From Nymphaea colorata (Eukaryota > Streptophyta > Magnoliopsida > Nymphaeales > Nymphaeaceae), in the NCBI RefSeq assembly GCF_008831285.2, contig NC_045148.1, forward strand, positions 7,135,001-7,199,000: a stretch of DNA of 64,000 nucleotides, written 5' to 3'. The notes under the pieces were generated by a model. The model ran no database searches. It was given only the letters and a program-made list of their open reading frames with translations, and had not been told where the DNA came from. Positions 49,264 to 60,390 of this stretch are shown here, in pieces (positions within the stretch are counted from its first letter, which is position 1; each line of letters begins with the position of its first letter). The position numbers were made by a program, and so were the translations under genes.

Positions 49264-49326
<63 letters not shown>

Positions 49327-51853
49327 TCTGCGTTTGGATTTCCGGATAACTTCTCGATTTTAGCCTGCGAATGGCGTGGTTCTGAATCATGGTTTTCGTG
49401 TTTCGTGATCCTTTGCCTGGTTTTTAGGGTTTTCTTTCTAGAGCTTCTGGATCGGCTATAACAGAAGACAGTTCTTCATTGTTAGCGTCTTTAGTTCATC
49501 TTAAAATTGGAGAGCATTACTATTTCGTATCGACTTTGTAAAGAGAATGTCGTCTTTATCGCAGCATTTGGCAATTCATTTTTCGTTCCCTACTTGTAGC
49601 ATTTTTTGGTGTTTTTTCCTCTGTCGTCAAAAATTATTTTTCCCATCCTTCTTTTTTCCCGAAGAAATCGATTTTGTATGATTACAGAAAAATATGGCGT
49701 TCGTCTCCTTTTTTCTTTCTTAATATTGGACCATTTTTGCAAAGCATTTCTTAATCGTGTTTAGGCATATCAATGTTAATTAGTTGTAACTAGCGAAGTT
49801 TTTAGTCTGTTTCTTGAAGCTTTTATACGGACTCCGTGGTTTTTTCTTTTGTTTTTTTGTTTTTTCCTTCTTGATTAAGTGTATTTTTCTCCTTCACATT
49901 ATAAGACAATGGAAATGCCATACGAAATTTAGGTTGCCGACCTCTTTTTCCTGCTTTAATTTATTCTATATCCTGTGTAAAGTTTGCCTTGTTAACTTGT
50001 AAGTTTAGGACCACTTCTTAAATTTCGATTTTTAATTTGTTGGTCCCTTTGCTTGTAGGCTATTGCTGGATATCTGGGGAATGCCTTTCTCCATGAATCA
50101 GATGCAATAAAATGTGCATTAGATGCTAGAGATCGTCATCCACAGGGTCCAGTTTCCGTCCCACATAGGGCGAGCAATTTCTTTCGGAAGGTACTGTTCC
50201 GTGGTTTGAGATTCAAGTCTTATCAAAGTTATCTGCTTTTTGGAATTTTGTGTTCATGGCTTCCTTACTGACTGAGTTTAACAATTTTGGCAGCTTGAAT
50301 CATCTACTTCATTCCCCAATCCTGCTATGGAAAGGGCAACAAAATGGGACGCCGCATGCCCAAAAACGTCGGATGAAATCTACAGGTGCTATAGCCAATT
50401 GAAATTTCTCGGAGAACAACACGAGCAAACTTCCTCCGTTGTTGCAATTCTACAATCAGAGCTTGAGCTGGCTAGAAGGCGCATTCACGAGCTCGAGGTT
50501 GAGCGCAGATCCTCAAAAAAGAAGCTTGATCATTTCTTGAAGAAGCTTGCAGAGGAAAAGGCAGCATGGAGGAGCAGAGAGCATGAGAAAATACGGTTGG
50601 TGATTGATGGGGTGAAGGAGGACCTACATCGAGAAAGGAAACACAGGCAGCGGCTGGAGATTATGAATACGAAGTTGGTGAATGAACTTGCTGAGGCCAA
50701 GTTAACTGCAAGGAGGTGCTTGCAAGATTATGAAAAGGAAAGGAAGGCTAGGGAGCTCATAGAAGAGGTGTGTGATGAGCTTGCTAAAGAGATTGGAGAG
50801 GATAAGGCCGAAGTGGAAGTGCTGAAGAGAGAAACGATGAGAATGAGGGAAGAGGTTGAAGAGGAGAGGAAAATGCTGCAGATGGCTGAAGTATGGCGGG
50901 AGGAAAGGGTCCAAATGAAATTGGTGGACGCAAAACTGACACTTGAAGATAAATACACCCAGTTGGCCAAGATCCAGGCGGATCTTGAAGCATTTCTAAT
51001 TTCTAGAACCTCTGTAGATCCTCTTGATTTGAAAAAGGCAGAGCTTCTCAAGGATGCAGCAAGATCAGTAAATATTCAAGACATAAAAGAATTCTGTTAT
51101 CAGCCTCCTACATCGGAGGATATTTTCTCTGCCTTCGAGGACCACCACTCTGGTGAACAAAATGAAAAGGAGATAGAACCGTGCTATGGTTTTGAACCTG
51201 ATGTGGGATGCTACAGCCCTTCAAGTAAATCCAAGATTCACACTGTCAGCCCTGAGATCGATGGTCTAATTGAAGGTGGTCTGCAGAGGTTCGATCAGAA
51301 TGGTGGGATATTGGAGGAAGATGGAAGTGTTTGGGACTCAGGCAGTCAAGGGGAGGAGCAGGGTTCTAGTAATTCACCTGATGGAAGTGATCCATCTGTC
51401 AATGGGCACAACGAGGAGAGTAACATCTCAGGGAGTGGAACGGAGTGGGAAGAGAATGCTGATAATATTTGTTTGACGCAAGAGGTTGATATACCTTGTT
51501 CGGCACCAGAAAAGCAATCAAAAAAGAAACCTTCATCAGTGTCTAGGCTCTGGAGATCATTCCCCAGCAATGGGGATCCTTTTAAGACTGTTCCAGATGA
51601 AGACGCGAAAGGGAGGATCTCTAACAAGGTTGCATCTCCAGATAGAGCATCTGGTGACGGAGCTCTTACACCTCGGAGTATAGGTCACTGGAGCTCACCT
51701 GATACTGCGAACCCTCATATAACTCGAGGCATGAAAGGTTGCATTGAATGGCCAAGGGGCATCCAGAAGAGCTGCTTAAAAGCGAAACTGTTGGAGGCTA
51801 GAATGGAGTGCCAGAAAATTCAGCTCCGCCAGGCCCTTAAGCAAAAGATCTGA
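48798..51853 (+). CDS. BRANCHLESS TRICHOME-like coiled-coil protein (three exons)
   Basis: Exons 48798-49265, 50059-50190 and 50294-51853, all phase 0 with GT/AG introns (793 and 103 bp), giving 719 residues. The N-terminal part is basic and Gly/Ala-rich, then ARVISARMLAAGLWRLQ (exon 1 end). Exon 2 gives AIAGYLGNAFLHESDA and VPHRASNFFRK. Exon 3 carries ATKWDAACPKTSDEIYRCYS (from about residue 215), a long coiled coil (about 245-435) with WRSREHEKIR, DYEKERKARELIEEVCDELA and MLQMAEVWREERVQMKLVDA, and the conserved C-terminus MKGCIEWPRGIQKSCLKAKL..QLRQALKQKI. This matches the plant family of Arabidopsis At5g41620, At1g64180 and At1g50660, related to BRANCHLESS TRICHOME. Relatives affect trichome branching and the cytoskeleton, but most members are uncharacterised. 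Intron 1 starts inside a (TC)n tract. The Asp/Glu/Ser-rich middle (about 470-600) looks disordered. Confidence 0.9.
49266..49322. repeat. (TC)n microsatellite at the first 5' splice site
   Basis: About 28 TC dinucleotides begin immediately after exon 1 (GAG|gtctctctc). Read-through of the frame would add only Ser-Leu repeats, which marks the intron start. A shorter (TC)n lies in the leader at 48727-48744. Confidence 0.9.
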
Positions 51854-54800
51854 GCGACAGTCCATCTCTAGAAATGTCATACAGAATGCCTGTGACACGA
51901 GAAATTTTGATTCTCCCCACAGTTCTTCATACATATGAATGCATATATCGTTTCTCTTGTCGTTATAATGCTGTTCTCGCTCACTGGAGGCATATCATTT
52001 CTAGTGGTCATGAAATGTTATATCTTTTGGCTAGCCGGATTCGCTTTTCATTTCATTTGTAAAAACAAGTCAGACTGCCAACCAGGTGTCTGATTAAAGC
52101 TCTGTACAACCGTCGTTTTGGGGTCTCACCCCAATCTTCTTTTCTTGTACTACAGTAAATTATTTTTGCAGCAGGTAAAATATTTTTATCAGTTACATTA
52201 AATTCTCTTGATTGGTCATGTTTGTGAATTGCATATACTGGGAGTAGCTTGCTACCTGAGGCCTTCCGCTTGAAGCAATAGTCTGTCTAATCATGTGCGG
52301 GACCGGTGGGAACCAACATCCTCATATAACGTTTACTTTCGACCCATGTTAGCACCTGCATTATTTGGTTCTGAGATGAACTAGTATGTCTGCATTCATG
52401 GGCTATGACAAGAGATAGAAATCAAGCGTGATAACCCATTATTCTGTGCCCATTATGGCAGATCATGAGTCGGTGGAATAGAGTTTGTCCTTTATGTTGA
52501 ATTTTGGTATTTTGCCATGTCAAATTTTCTCCAAGTGGGAGGAATTTGAGCTGTTTCCCATCAATTCAATATCCAATCTGTAGCTAGAAATTTCCATTTC
52601 AGTTTCTTTAAGAAAGGTAATCAAAACTTGAAAGAGTACATACTCTGTCAAGCCTCTTATTGATGTATTTAATGTCTTTTGTACTGGAACTAGTTTAAAC
52701 CAACCGAAGATTACCCTAGAAGTAACAACTGGGGACTTTTTTTCTCGGAAAAACTCAGTAAGCCTATGTATCTTTTGTCAAGTGGGTGCAGTTATACTCC
52801 ATTTTCATGCTTTTTGTCCAATGCCGACGAGATAAAGATGTGTGGTTACTCCATTTTCATGCTTTTTGTCTGCATAGTATGAAACACGTTACTTCTTTTT
52901 GCTAGTTACTGCTATTTTCACTTTCACCTTGTCCAATTACCCAGTGACTTCTAGCTGCTGATCCTTACTCAATTTTCCTGTCAGTTCTACTCTGAAATTC
53001 GGTGGGTTGTCCTCCTCGATGTGGTATGTGGATGTTGACAGTGCACGTCTAACGGTGGTAAGGATGGATGAAAGTGAGAGATATAGCACTATCTTCATGG
53101 GGCCCTTGGCCTAGAGGATGTGAAGCACATGGCATGCTTGGCTCGTTCTTCTCATTCTCTTGTAATTGTACGATATCCATCTTTTGGATATTCCAATCCT
53201 TCTTCATCTTTTGTATGTCTCAATAACAAAGTGAACTTTCTGTGAGGAGTAATATTCACAAATTTTGTGCTTACAGACTAATTCTAATTCATTTTGGACG
53301 TGCTTTTCGAATCTTAGAGCCACAGTGGTCCTGCAGACTGGGTAAAAACCAAAAGAAAATCCTGTATATGTTAAGTATCTCAGAACATCTGCTCCTCTTC
53401 TATGTTATATGCATAATGCTGGAATTCAATACTCAGATATATCTGTTTCTGCTCTCTGCACATTGGCAGACAGTCATCTACTAATATCAGTTCCTAAGTG
53501 AAGATGTAAAGGTAGTGCTGAACTTTTCCCTGCGTCTACCTTATCAAGCAATTCTAAGAACCCGATCCCACAATGTCCTTGAAAATTGTTGTCTGAACTG
53601 TATTGGCTTCTATTGCATGGGCCTTTTCTCAAAGAAGAAGGAGCCGAGTTGGTGGCTGTAATATAAGACGGACTAACTCAAAGCAAAAGGCTGGTCTAGG
53701 TTCTGTTCAAGAACAGGTGGCCCAAGTGGGCACCAATTGATTCCTCTCAAGCCATAACCACACTTTTGATAGAAAAGCAGTTGAGCAACATTAGAGAAAT
53801 GTTACCTTCATATTGCCTTACCAATTAAATGCTATCCCTGAGAGGGCGCCATCCAGGCCCTAATTATACTCACTAGGCACAAGGCTACTGCCTAGGGCTG
53901 TCTAGGGGATCCACTTTCCCTTTGTGGTTCTTTTAAATATTTAAAACAGTATTGGTCTGTTTCTTTATTTTTCTTTTATTTATGTGAGTTTTTCTCACTT
54001 ATTAAAATTCTTTAAGCTAATGGGTAACCAAAAAGAAACCTGTGGAGTACACACAATGGAAAACTCAGTTATGTGCCTTGACATTCAAACAAGAAATCTC
54101 CATAGAGAAATGTTCTTGCATTCACATAGTTATTGCAAGTTGTAGTAAATCTCTCTTTGTGTGTGTATATATATATATATACATTTCTTTGATCCAACTC
54201 ATTTATGTCAACACCTTGGGACTAAAAGAAGGAGACTTCTGGTGGGCAGTAACTTACCTTCTAAGTGTCATGACCTTTTTAAGCAAAAGTCACATGCATT
54301 TGATAATTTTCTCTCCAAACCAGCCACCTCAAAAGACAAGTTGGTTGATTGAACCATTAATAGTCTTTTAGCCTAGTGACCATTTAGGTCTATCTTCAGC
54401 AAATTGATTGTTCCCACGCTTTTAAAGCCCCCTTCCCCACTGACCCAACCTTTGGCCTTTCTTTTAAGTTTCTATGTACCTGCTTGATCAAGTCTGCATC
54501 ACCTATTTCAAATCCATTAATTCTATTGGATCTGATGAAGAATGTAGATCTTGGTCTGCACAAGTTGTAACATGGGGCCCAAACTAAACGGCCCTCATGG
54601 ACCACTTGGCATTTTTATTTTCACTCAATTCCTAATGATGCCATAACATTGTTGATTTTGAAACAAGTAAAGAATTATATGTATTATTTTGAAGCTTTTC
54701 ACATGATACCCAAGAGGGCATATGACCACCTGAAAAGGGATCATGTATTTAATAGAAGTGTGCACCTTTCCTAGTGATCTAGATGCTAAAAATATGGTTG

Positions 54801-57800
54801 CTCTGTATTTTTATTTGCTTTGCAGATGCTACCATAAACAGCATGATGATGTGAAAATTTGTAAGAATCCTTTGTTTGCAATCTACACACTTTTTAATTG
54901 TTTTTTTTTTTGGTAAATTTTTGTATTTTATGTGCCAATATGTACTCTCCAAGAAATGAGAAGCCACCCACACTCTCCGAGAAATAGGTAAATTTTTGTA
55001 TTTTGTAGTGGTGCCGTTCTTTTTTTTAACTATTGAAGCTGTTGTTTTAGGTTCCTTGGATTCTCCTTTTCACTTAGTTTTTTTTCTATATCTCTCTCTC
55101 TATTGGATACTTCTATAATTTAAGGAGTATGCTTCGGGGCTTTTTATGGTCTAGAGGTATAACACACTGAGATGTCAAACACGAGCCCTTAGAGGAGCCC
55201 GACCACCTTACCGCTCACATCATCATGTTGTTTAATGAAAATGATTTTATTATTAAATTATTTCCTTTTAGTATTAAATTATTTTCTTTTAACTTTTATG
55301 TGGTGAAGTTCATAAAAAAAAACAAAAAATCATGCCTTCATGCATATGTAAGCTTCGCACTAAAAGGTCAGGCTAAGAAACGGACAGCCTTGGTGTGGGG
55401 TGGGTCTAATAAAAGGATTGTCGTCTTCAAAGCGATGCCATCCCTACCCCACATGCTGCACCAGGCATCCCTACCCCACATGTCTCCCGCCATTTTACCC
55501 ATTTTTCTAAGTAAAAACTGACAACCTGCACAAATTTCTAGATATTTATTTTTCGGGCTCTGCGCAGATAGAACGTAATGGGGAGCTTCCGATTCTACAA
55601 GGATGGCAAACTGGGTTTTTCCAGTGTTTGAGTACAATCAAAACGGGTTTTAAGAAAATCAAGTTTTCACAAAAACCAATTTTGTGAAAAGCCCTGTCCT
55701 CCTCCTGTTTATACACAAAAACTAAGTTTTCAATTAATCGCCCAAACAAAAAAAAAATCATGCTATCAAAACTTACTTAGGAACCCAGTTTTCATGAAAC
55801 CAAGTTTTACAAAAAAAACTGGGTTAAATGAGGTGTCATCCAAATAACTTTTAAAGAAGTTTACAACAATTTAAAACCTGCATCAGTTTTAACATGAAAA
55901 CCCTTCAGCAGAAATGTCAGTGGAACGAAAACATGATATTGTGACAGAAATTGCAACCAAAACAGTATTTTCAAAAACAAATGATGTATATGTTGTGTTT
56001 TGTTAGTTTAATCATTTGAGACTCTTGTAATAAGATTTCCTCTACTTGAAAAGCAAAATATGATTGTGACAGTTCTGAGTAATTAAAGAGATTTAGGTGT
56101 AGTCTACGAAGTGAACCTCGTTTCAAGTGGTACTTCGATGACCAAAAAGTTTTCGACTTTATGGAGAAAACGAAAAGGGGGAGGTGAACTTAGTTAGTTA
56201 AGTCATTCATCAATAAAGGTAATCGATGCGTGTTTGATTATTTCATGCAACAAAAGTAAAAGATGGACAAAAAAAGATAAAAGCATTATCGTTAAAAAAA
56301 AGTGAAAGATTCTTGAGAAATGCAAGTTAAAGACGGTGACATGTGAGATACTAAAACCATACCTTGTATCATAACACAACAAGGAATCTAAAGAAAAAAA
56401 TTTCCCATTATTTTAAAAATTCATGTGAGAAAACTTTTCTTTTGCAAAAGATGTGTTATTTTTACATGAAAAATTGTTATAAATGCAGAATATATAGACT
56501 TTTATTTATTCCTATTCAAATCTGAATTTGCATCTGAATATGTAAATGTCTGATAAGCAGATATGGTAAAACGTGCATTTGGTTGGAATCCAGTCCAGCA
56601 AAGGGCAGATCCTATGGTACACGATAAGACTAACTACACATTATCTGACTATTATTATTACTATTAATTAAAGGATTTGAGTATAATTAATCTTTATTGC
56701 AACTTTTTTAAGAAAATATCACTAAAATGGTCATTTTAAAGGCCCATTACTAGACACACTATTTTTTCTGCACCCTCCCTAAAAGGGGTCATCTGTGCAA
56801 AACAGTTGTCTAAAGATTAAAATTTAAAAATTCGTTGCTAAAAAATCATAAATTGTTGTCAAAGCCACCATATAATATATATCATTGTTGTATAACAAAT
56901 CGTGGCTAATACCAGTTCAACGACTGTTTTTAGCAACAAAATTTTAAATTTTAACCATCATATAATTGGCATCATTGAACCCTATATATGTCTGTATTTA
57001 TATGTCTGTATTTATATGTATGTGTATGTGAGAGAGAGAGAGATGACTTGGATTCTTTTGCAATTCTGGAAAATCAATTCCAAAATAAAATATTAATTTT
57101 AAGACTCTTGTTGTTCCTATGACCTAGATGCAATAGCAAATGGATGTGAAAAAAGAAAATAAAATATGAAAGAGGATAGACAAAAAGCCTATGAAAGAGT
57201 TAAAAAAGAAAAAAAGGCTGAAAAACCAATCTTGAAAAAAAAAAAAAAATCAACGTTCAATATATATGTGGAGAGAGAGAGGGAGGGGGAGGCCTTCAAT
57301 TTTGAACGTTGATTCTTATGAGGAAACCAAACTAATCAAAATAGACTTCAATTGTATTACGTATAACCTTCGTCTTCCGAATAGAAACCACTATTTAAAC
57401 CTAAAATTGAGCGTAAAGAATGTGAATGGTTTAGGAGAGATCCGATTACTGCTCCAAAACTGGATGTGTTCAGTCAGATCCGAAGCAAAGCAAAAAAAGA
57501 TCCTTCGCATCTGAATTCGATGAGTCTGAAATCCAGTAAGGGCCTGACCGAATTAGAAAAGCGTCAGATCTTATATATCCCTGTCCGATTTGGATCACAA
57601 TCCAAGTCCGATTAAAGAAGATTTGATTAAATTTGGATATGGTAAATACTGGGTCAAACTCAAGTCCGAACCATCTAGGCCGTGGAACATCACATATTTC
57701 CGGCATCATGACCGGTTTTGCAGTCTTGATAAGATTATTCAGCTTCCCAGGAGCAGTTTAGAAGAAGATCCACCGCCGTGAAGTCCACCTTGCATCCGAG

Positions 57801-58200
57801 GTGGAGACACTTTGAAAGGCCGAAGCTTCTCCTTTTTTTTCCTTCTCCTCGATAAAGGGCTTCTTCTATATTTAAATGGAAAGTAAAACATGTGTCAACT
57901 AAAGTGTTGCACATCTACCATTTGTAATATAGAAGAACAATGTCTACGGAAATCAAACACGACCGATAAAAGCCTACCTTGGTTCGGTCGCTTTCCTTGC
58001 CAAATAGTCTACAACTGAACCTAGTTACATGTCCGATCACATGCATTTTTGGGGTAGCTAAATGACAAATATAACCCTAAACAAGATGAAAAGGGTTCCA
58101 TTCTCTCCTCCTACAAGGACAAAATGGGAAAACCAAAAAGAGTTGATGCAATGTGATGCGTTATTAACTTATTAGGAGTCCGAACAAACGTGCTGTACTC
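51854..58200. other. 3' flank of the coiled-coil gene, then intergenic DNA
   Basis: No supportable gene. Contains a 53-bp near-tandem duplication (52796-52875), (TA)n near 54158, a hairpin MITE (56805-56965) and fragments of dispersed repeats (56495-56600, 57400-57610). Confidence 0.5.
56805..56965. mobile_element. Palindromic hairpin MITE
   Basis: Left arm gattaaaatttaaaaattcgttgctaaaaa (56816-56845) and right arm tttttagcaacaaaattttaaattttaacc (56932-56960) are inverted copies over about 30 bp, separated by about 85 bp of AT-rich DNA. The tttttagcaacg motif is common in plant CACTA-derived non-autonomous elements; assignment to that superfamily is tentative. Confidence 0.5.
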
Positions 58201-58330
58201 GATCCCCGAACACGCGCTACATATAAAAAAAACGATTGACAGTCGAGGCTGAGAGGATATTGAAGGAGCTGAGTGAGGCCAAGCAGATGCGTTTGAACTA
58301 TGGTTTAATTGTGCAAGTACGTCCAACCAT
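58201..58330 (+). other. Possible orphan exon fragment
   Basis: Between an acceptor-like ttgacag at 58241 and a donor-like caag|tacg near 58318, one frame reads VEAERILKELSEAKQMRLNY, Glu/Lys/Leu-rich and helix-like, unlike the surrounding DNA. No family is recognised and no partner exons are visible. It may be a gene fragment or chance. Confidence 0.2.
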
Positions 58331-59377
58331 CCATGGTTATTATAGTGATAATCTAAAAACTAAGTTGGTCCATGGACTACTCCCAAACATCAAGCTCCCT
58401 CGCCTCGTTTGTAGCTAGCTAACCGAAGCTTGTGGCTTTTGCAAACCATAATATATGAATCCACCACTTCTGCTTGGCTCCTTCCCTGCTGTCTTCATGC
58501 ATTTGCCTTCTCCTACCCTAGACAGAAATTCTTGGTTTCATACCTAATAGATCTCTCCTCTATATATTGGACTTTGGATTTTTGTATATATATATATATG
58601 TGTGTGTGTGTGAATAGTTGGATGGATATATTTGAACCGTTTTGCTTGTGCAAGTTCTTTGGGTGGTTACTTTTTTATTAAATTTGGAACTTTGACCACA
58701 TGGGTTCGAACCAAGAGGCCTGTTTAGTATGAATTCCATTCTCGACCATTTTGCGATGCAAAAGTAGGCCTTTCAAGGTATTTCAAAAACGAATTGCTTA
58801 CCACTCTGTACATCATGAAGTCTTAAAAAATTATATTTTGCAGGAATAGAAAAGTCCACAAATTTGTCAGTTCCACCTTTTATTCCACAAAAGGACATAC
58901 AAGAAGCAAATCTACCTTGATTAGTGTGACGAAGCATGAGGATCAAACGTCAAGCTTGAAGGCACACAAAGAACCATAATGTTAGTTAAAAATACGAACA
59001 CCAGTATGCATAATCATAAGTTGTTCGATCAGTGTGATTGCATGATTTATAAAGGAGATTAATATGCATCATCATCATTTGTTCGATCACTACGATTGAA
59101 TGATTTATAAATGAGATGAACAGATATAAGTTAGTTAATGGTTATTTTCTTAAAGATTCAAACACAAACTATTCTAGCTCGTGTGTGTGTGTTCATTCGT
59201 ATGTGAATTTTTTTAAAAACCATTCCTAAAACTGCCTTTTAACACAAGCATTAATAACCGTCTATGGTATAACTACAGTTTACGGTAATTTTTAGCAATG
59301 GTTTATGATGTTTTTAATGGCAAATATAAATATATTTTGGCAATCCGGCAACATTGGGTAGCTGGACAGATTTCAAT

Positions 59378-59449
<72 letters not shown>

Positions 59450-60000
59450 ATTGAAATCTATATGTGTGTGTGTTGGCACACAAATATATTCTTGGATCTG
59501 GACCAGGTATTGCTTTTTGAGCAGTCAGCTCAATGATATGCCGTCCATTGTACCGTACCCACCTAGGTCCTGATACAGCCCAAGATTCTTGGAGCAGGGG
59601 CAATTAGAGGATGTCTTCGGGTATATTTTCAAGATGGTAGGTTGTTAACCTCTTGCTCACCTCACAATTATATTCATTTTAGTTGAGTCACTGTTTCTTT
59701 CTGGATGGATGGTTCGGATTGCATGAAGAACACCGCCGGCCAGACTTGTTTTTCACTCAGCAACTAGACATTTTTACACCTGAATTGGTTGTCATATAGG
59801 ATAGGCCCAAAGGTGAACTGCTGCCATATTGGTGCATCCTTCTTGAGCAAAGAGCACAAAAAGTTGGGACAATTAATCCAGGGTAGACACATATATGAAT
59901 CCCAGATGCTAAGGAGGCCAAGGATGGAGGACCGTGCTCAGTCCCTGTAACCTTCTGTCCTTTTGGAGGTAGTGGCCACCCACAATACTTGAACTATACT
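58331..60000. other. Intergenic, no gene seen
   Basis: Compound (TA)n(TG)n near 58583-58612, the (CT)n(AT)n(AG)n hairpin at 59368-59459, and a segment at 59560-59660 (ccaagattcttggagcagggg; tatattttcaagatggtagg) partly shared with the tail of the SINE at 12553. Confidence 0.5.
59368..59459. repeat. (CT)n(AT)n(AG)n inverted repeat with matched unique flanks
   Basis: agatttcaattc leads into (CT)13, then (AT)n, then (AG)11 and gaattgaaatct. The outer 12 bp are exact inverted copies, and the two dinucleotide arms are complementary apart from a two-unit length difference. The whole 92 bp can fold into one hairpin. Confidence 0.9.
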
Positions 60001-60021
60001 GCCCGCTCAACCTCCATTGAG

Positions 60022-60390
60022 GGATATCAATATATCCGATTTGAATTGGAAACTGATCGAACTGTTCAGAAAAAATTTGATATGGAGTTAAGAAATCAGA
60101 TTGGTTTTGGATTTAAGAAAACATCTGATCAGATTCAAATTAGATTTAGTTTCAAATAAATATATCCTATATATATCCAATGCTCTTACATTTTCGAACT
60201 CGGCCAGATTCGTTTCAAAATTTGAATTCAAATTCAGATGTGAGTGCAAAAATTGGATTCGGATTCAGATATAACTTCTTTATTCGTATGTGAATGTGAA
60301 TCGAATCTGAATATGTGAAAATCCAGAAAGGTAGATACGGTTAAATGTATATCCAATTCAAATCTGATCGGTTGACATACCTACCTCTAT
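60022..60390 (+). mobile_element. GATGTCAA-family MITE, copy with long inverted ends
   Basis: Left end gggatatcaatatatccgat followed by ttgaattgg; right end ccaattcaaatctgatcggt followed by tgacatacc. These are inverted copies over about 33 bp with few changes. This is the best-preserved copy. Interior landmarks: aagaaatcagattgg, ccaatgctcttacattttcg, gattcgtttcaaaatttg. Confidence 0.65.

Noticed and set aside
48668-49390. 240-codon minus-strand frame over exon 1 of the coiled-coil gene
   Set aside because: It is the antisense shadow of a GC-rich exon and microsatellite; the plus strand has the family motifs and splice sites.
55141-55200. tRNA-like phrase tggtctagaggtataac followed by acgagccc
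   Set aside because: A-to-B spacing is about 31 bp and there is no acceptor stem; not a tRNA gene and too weak for a SINE call.
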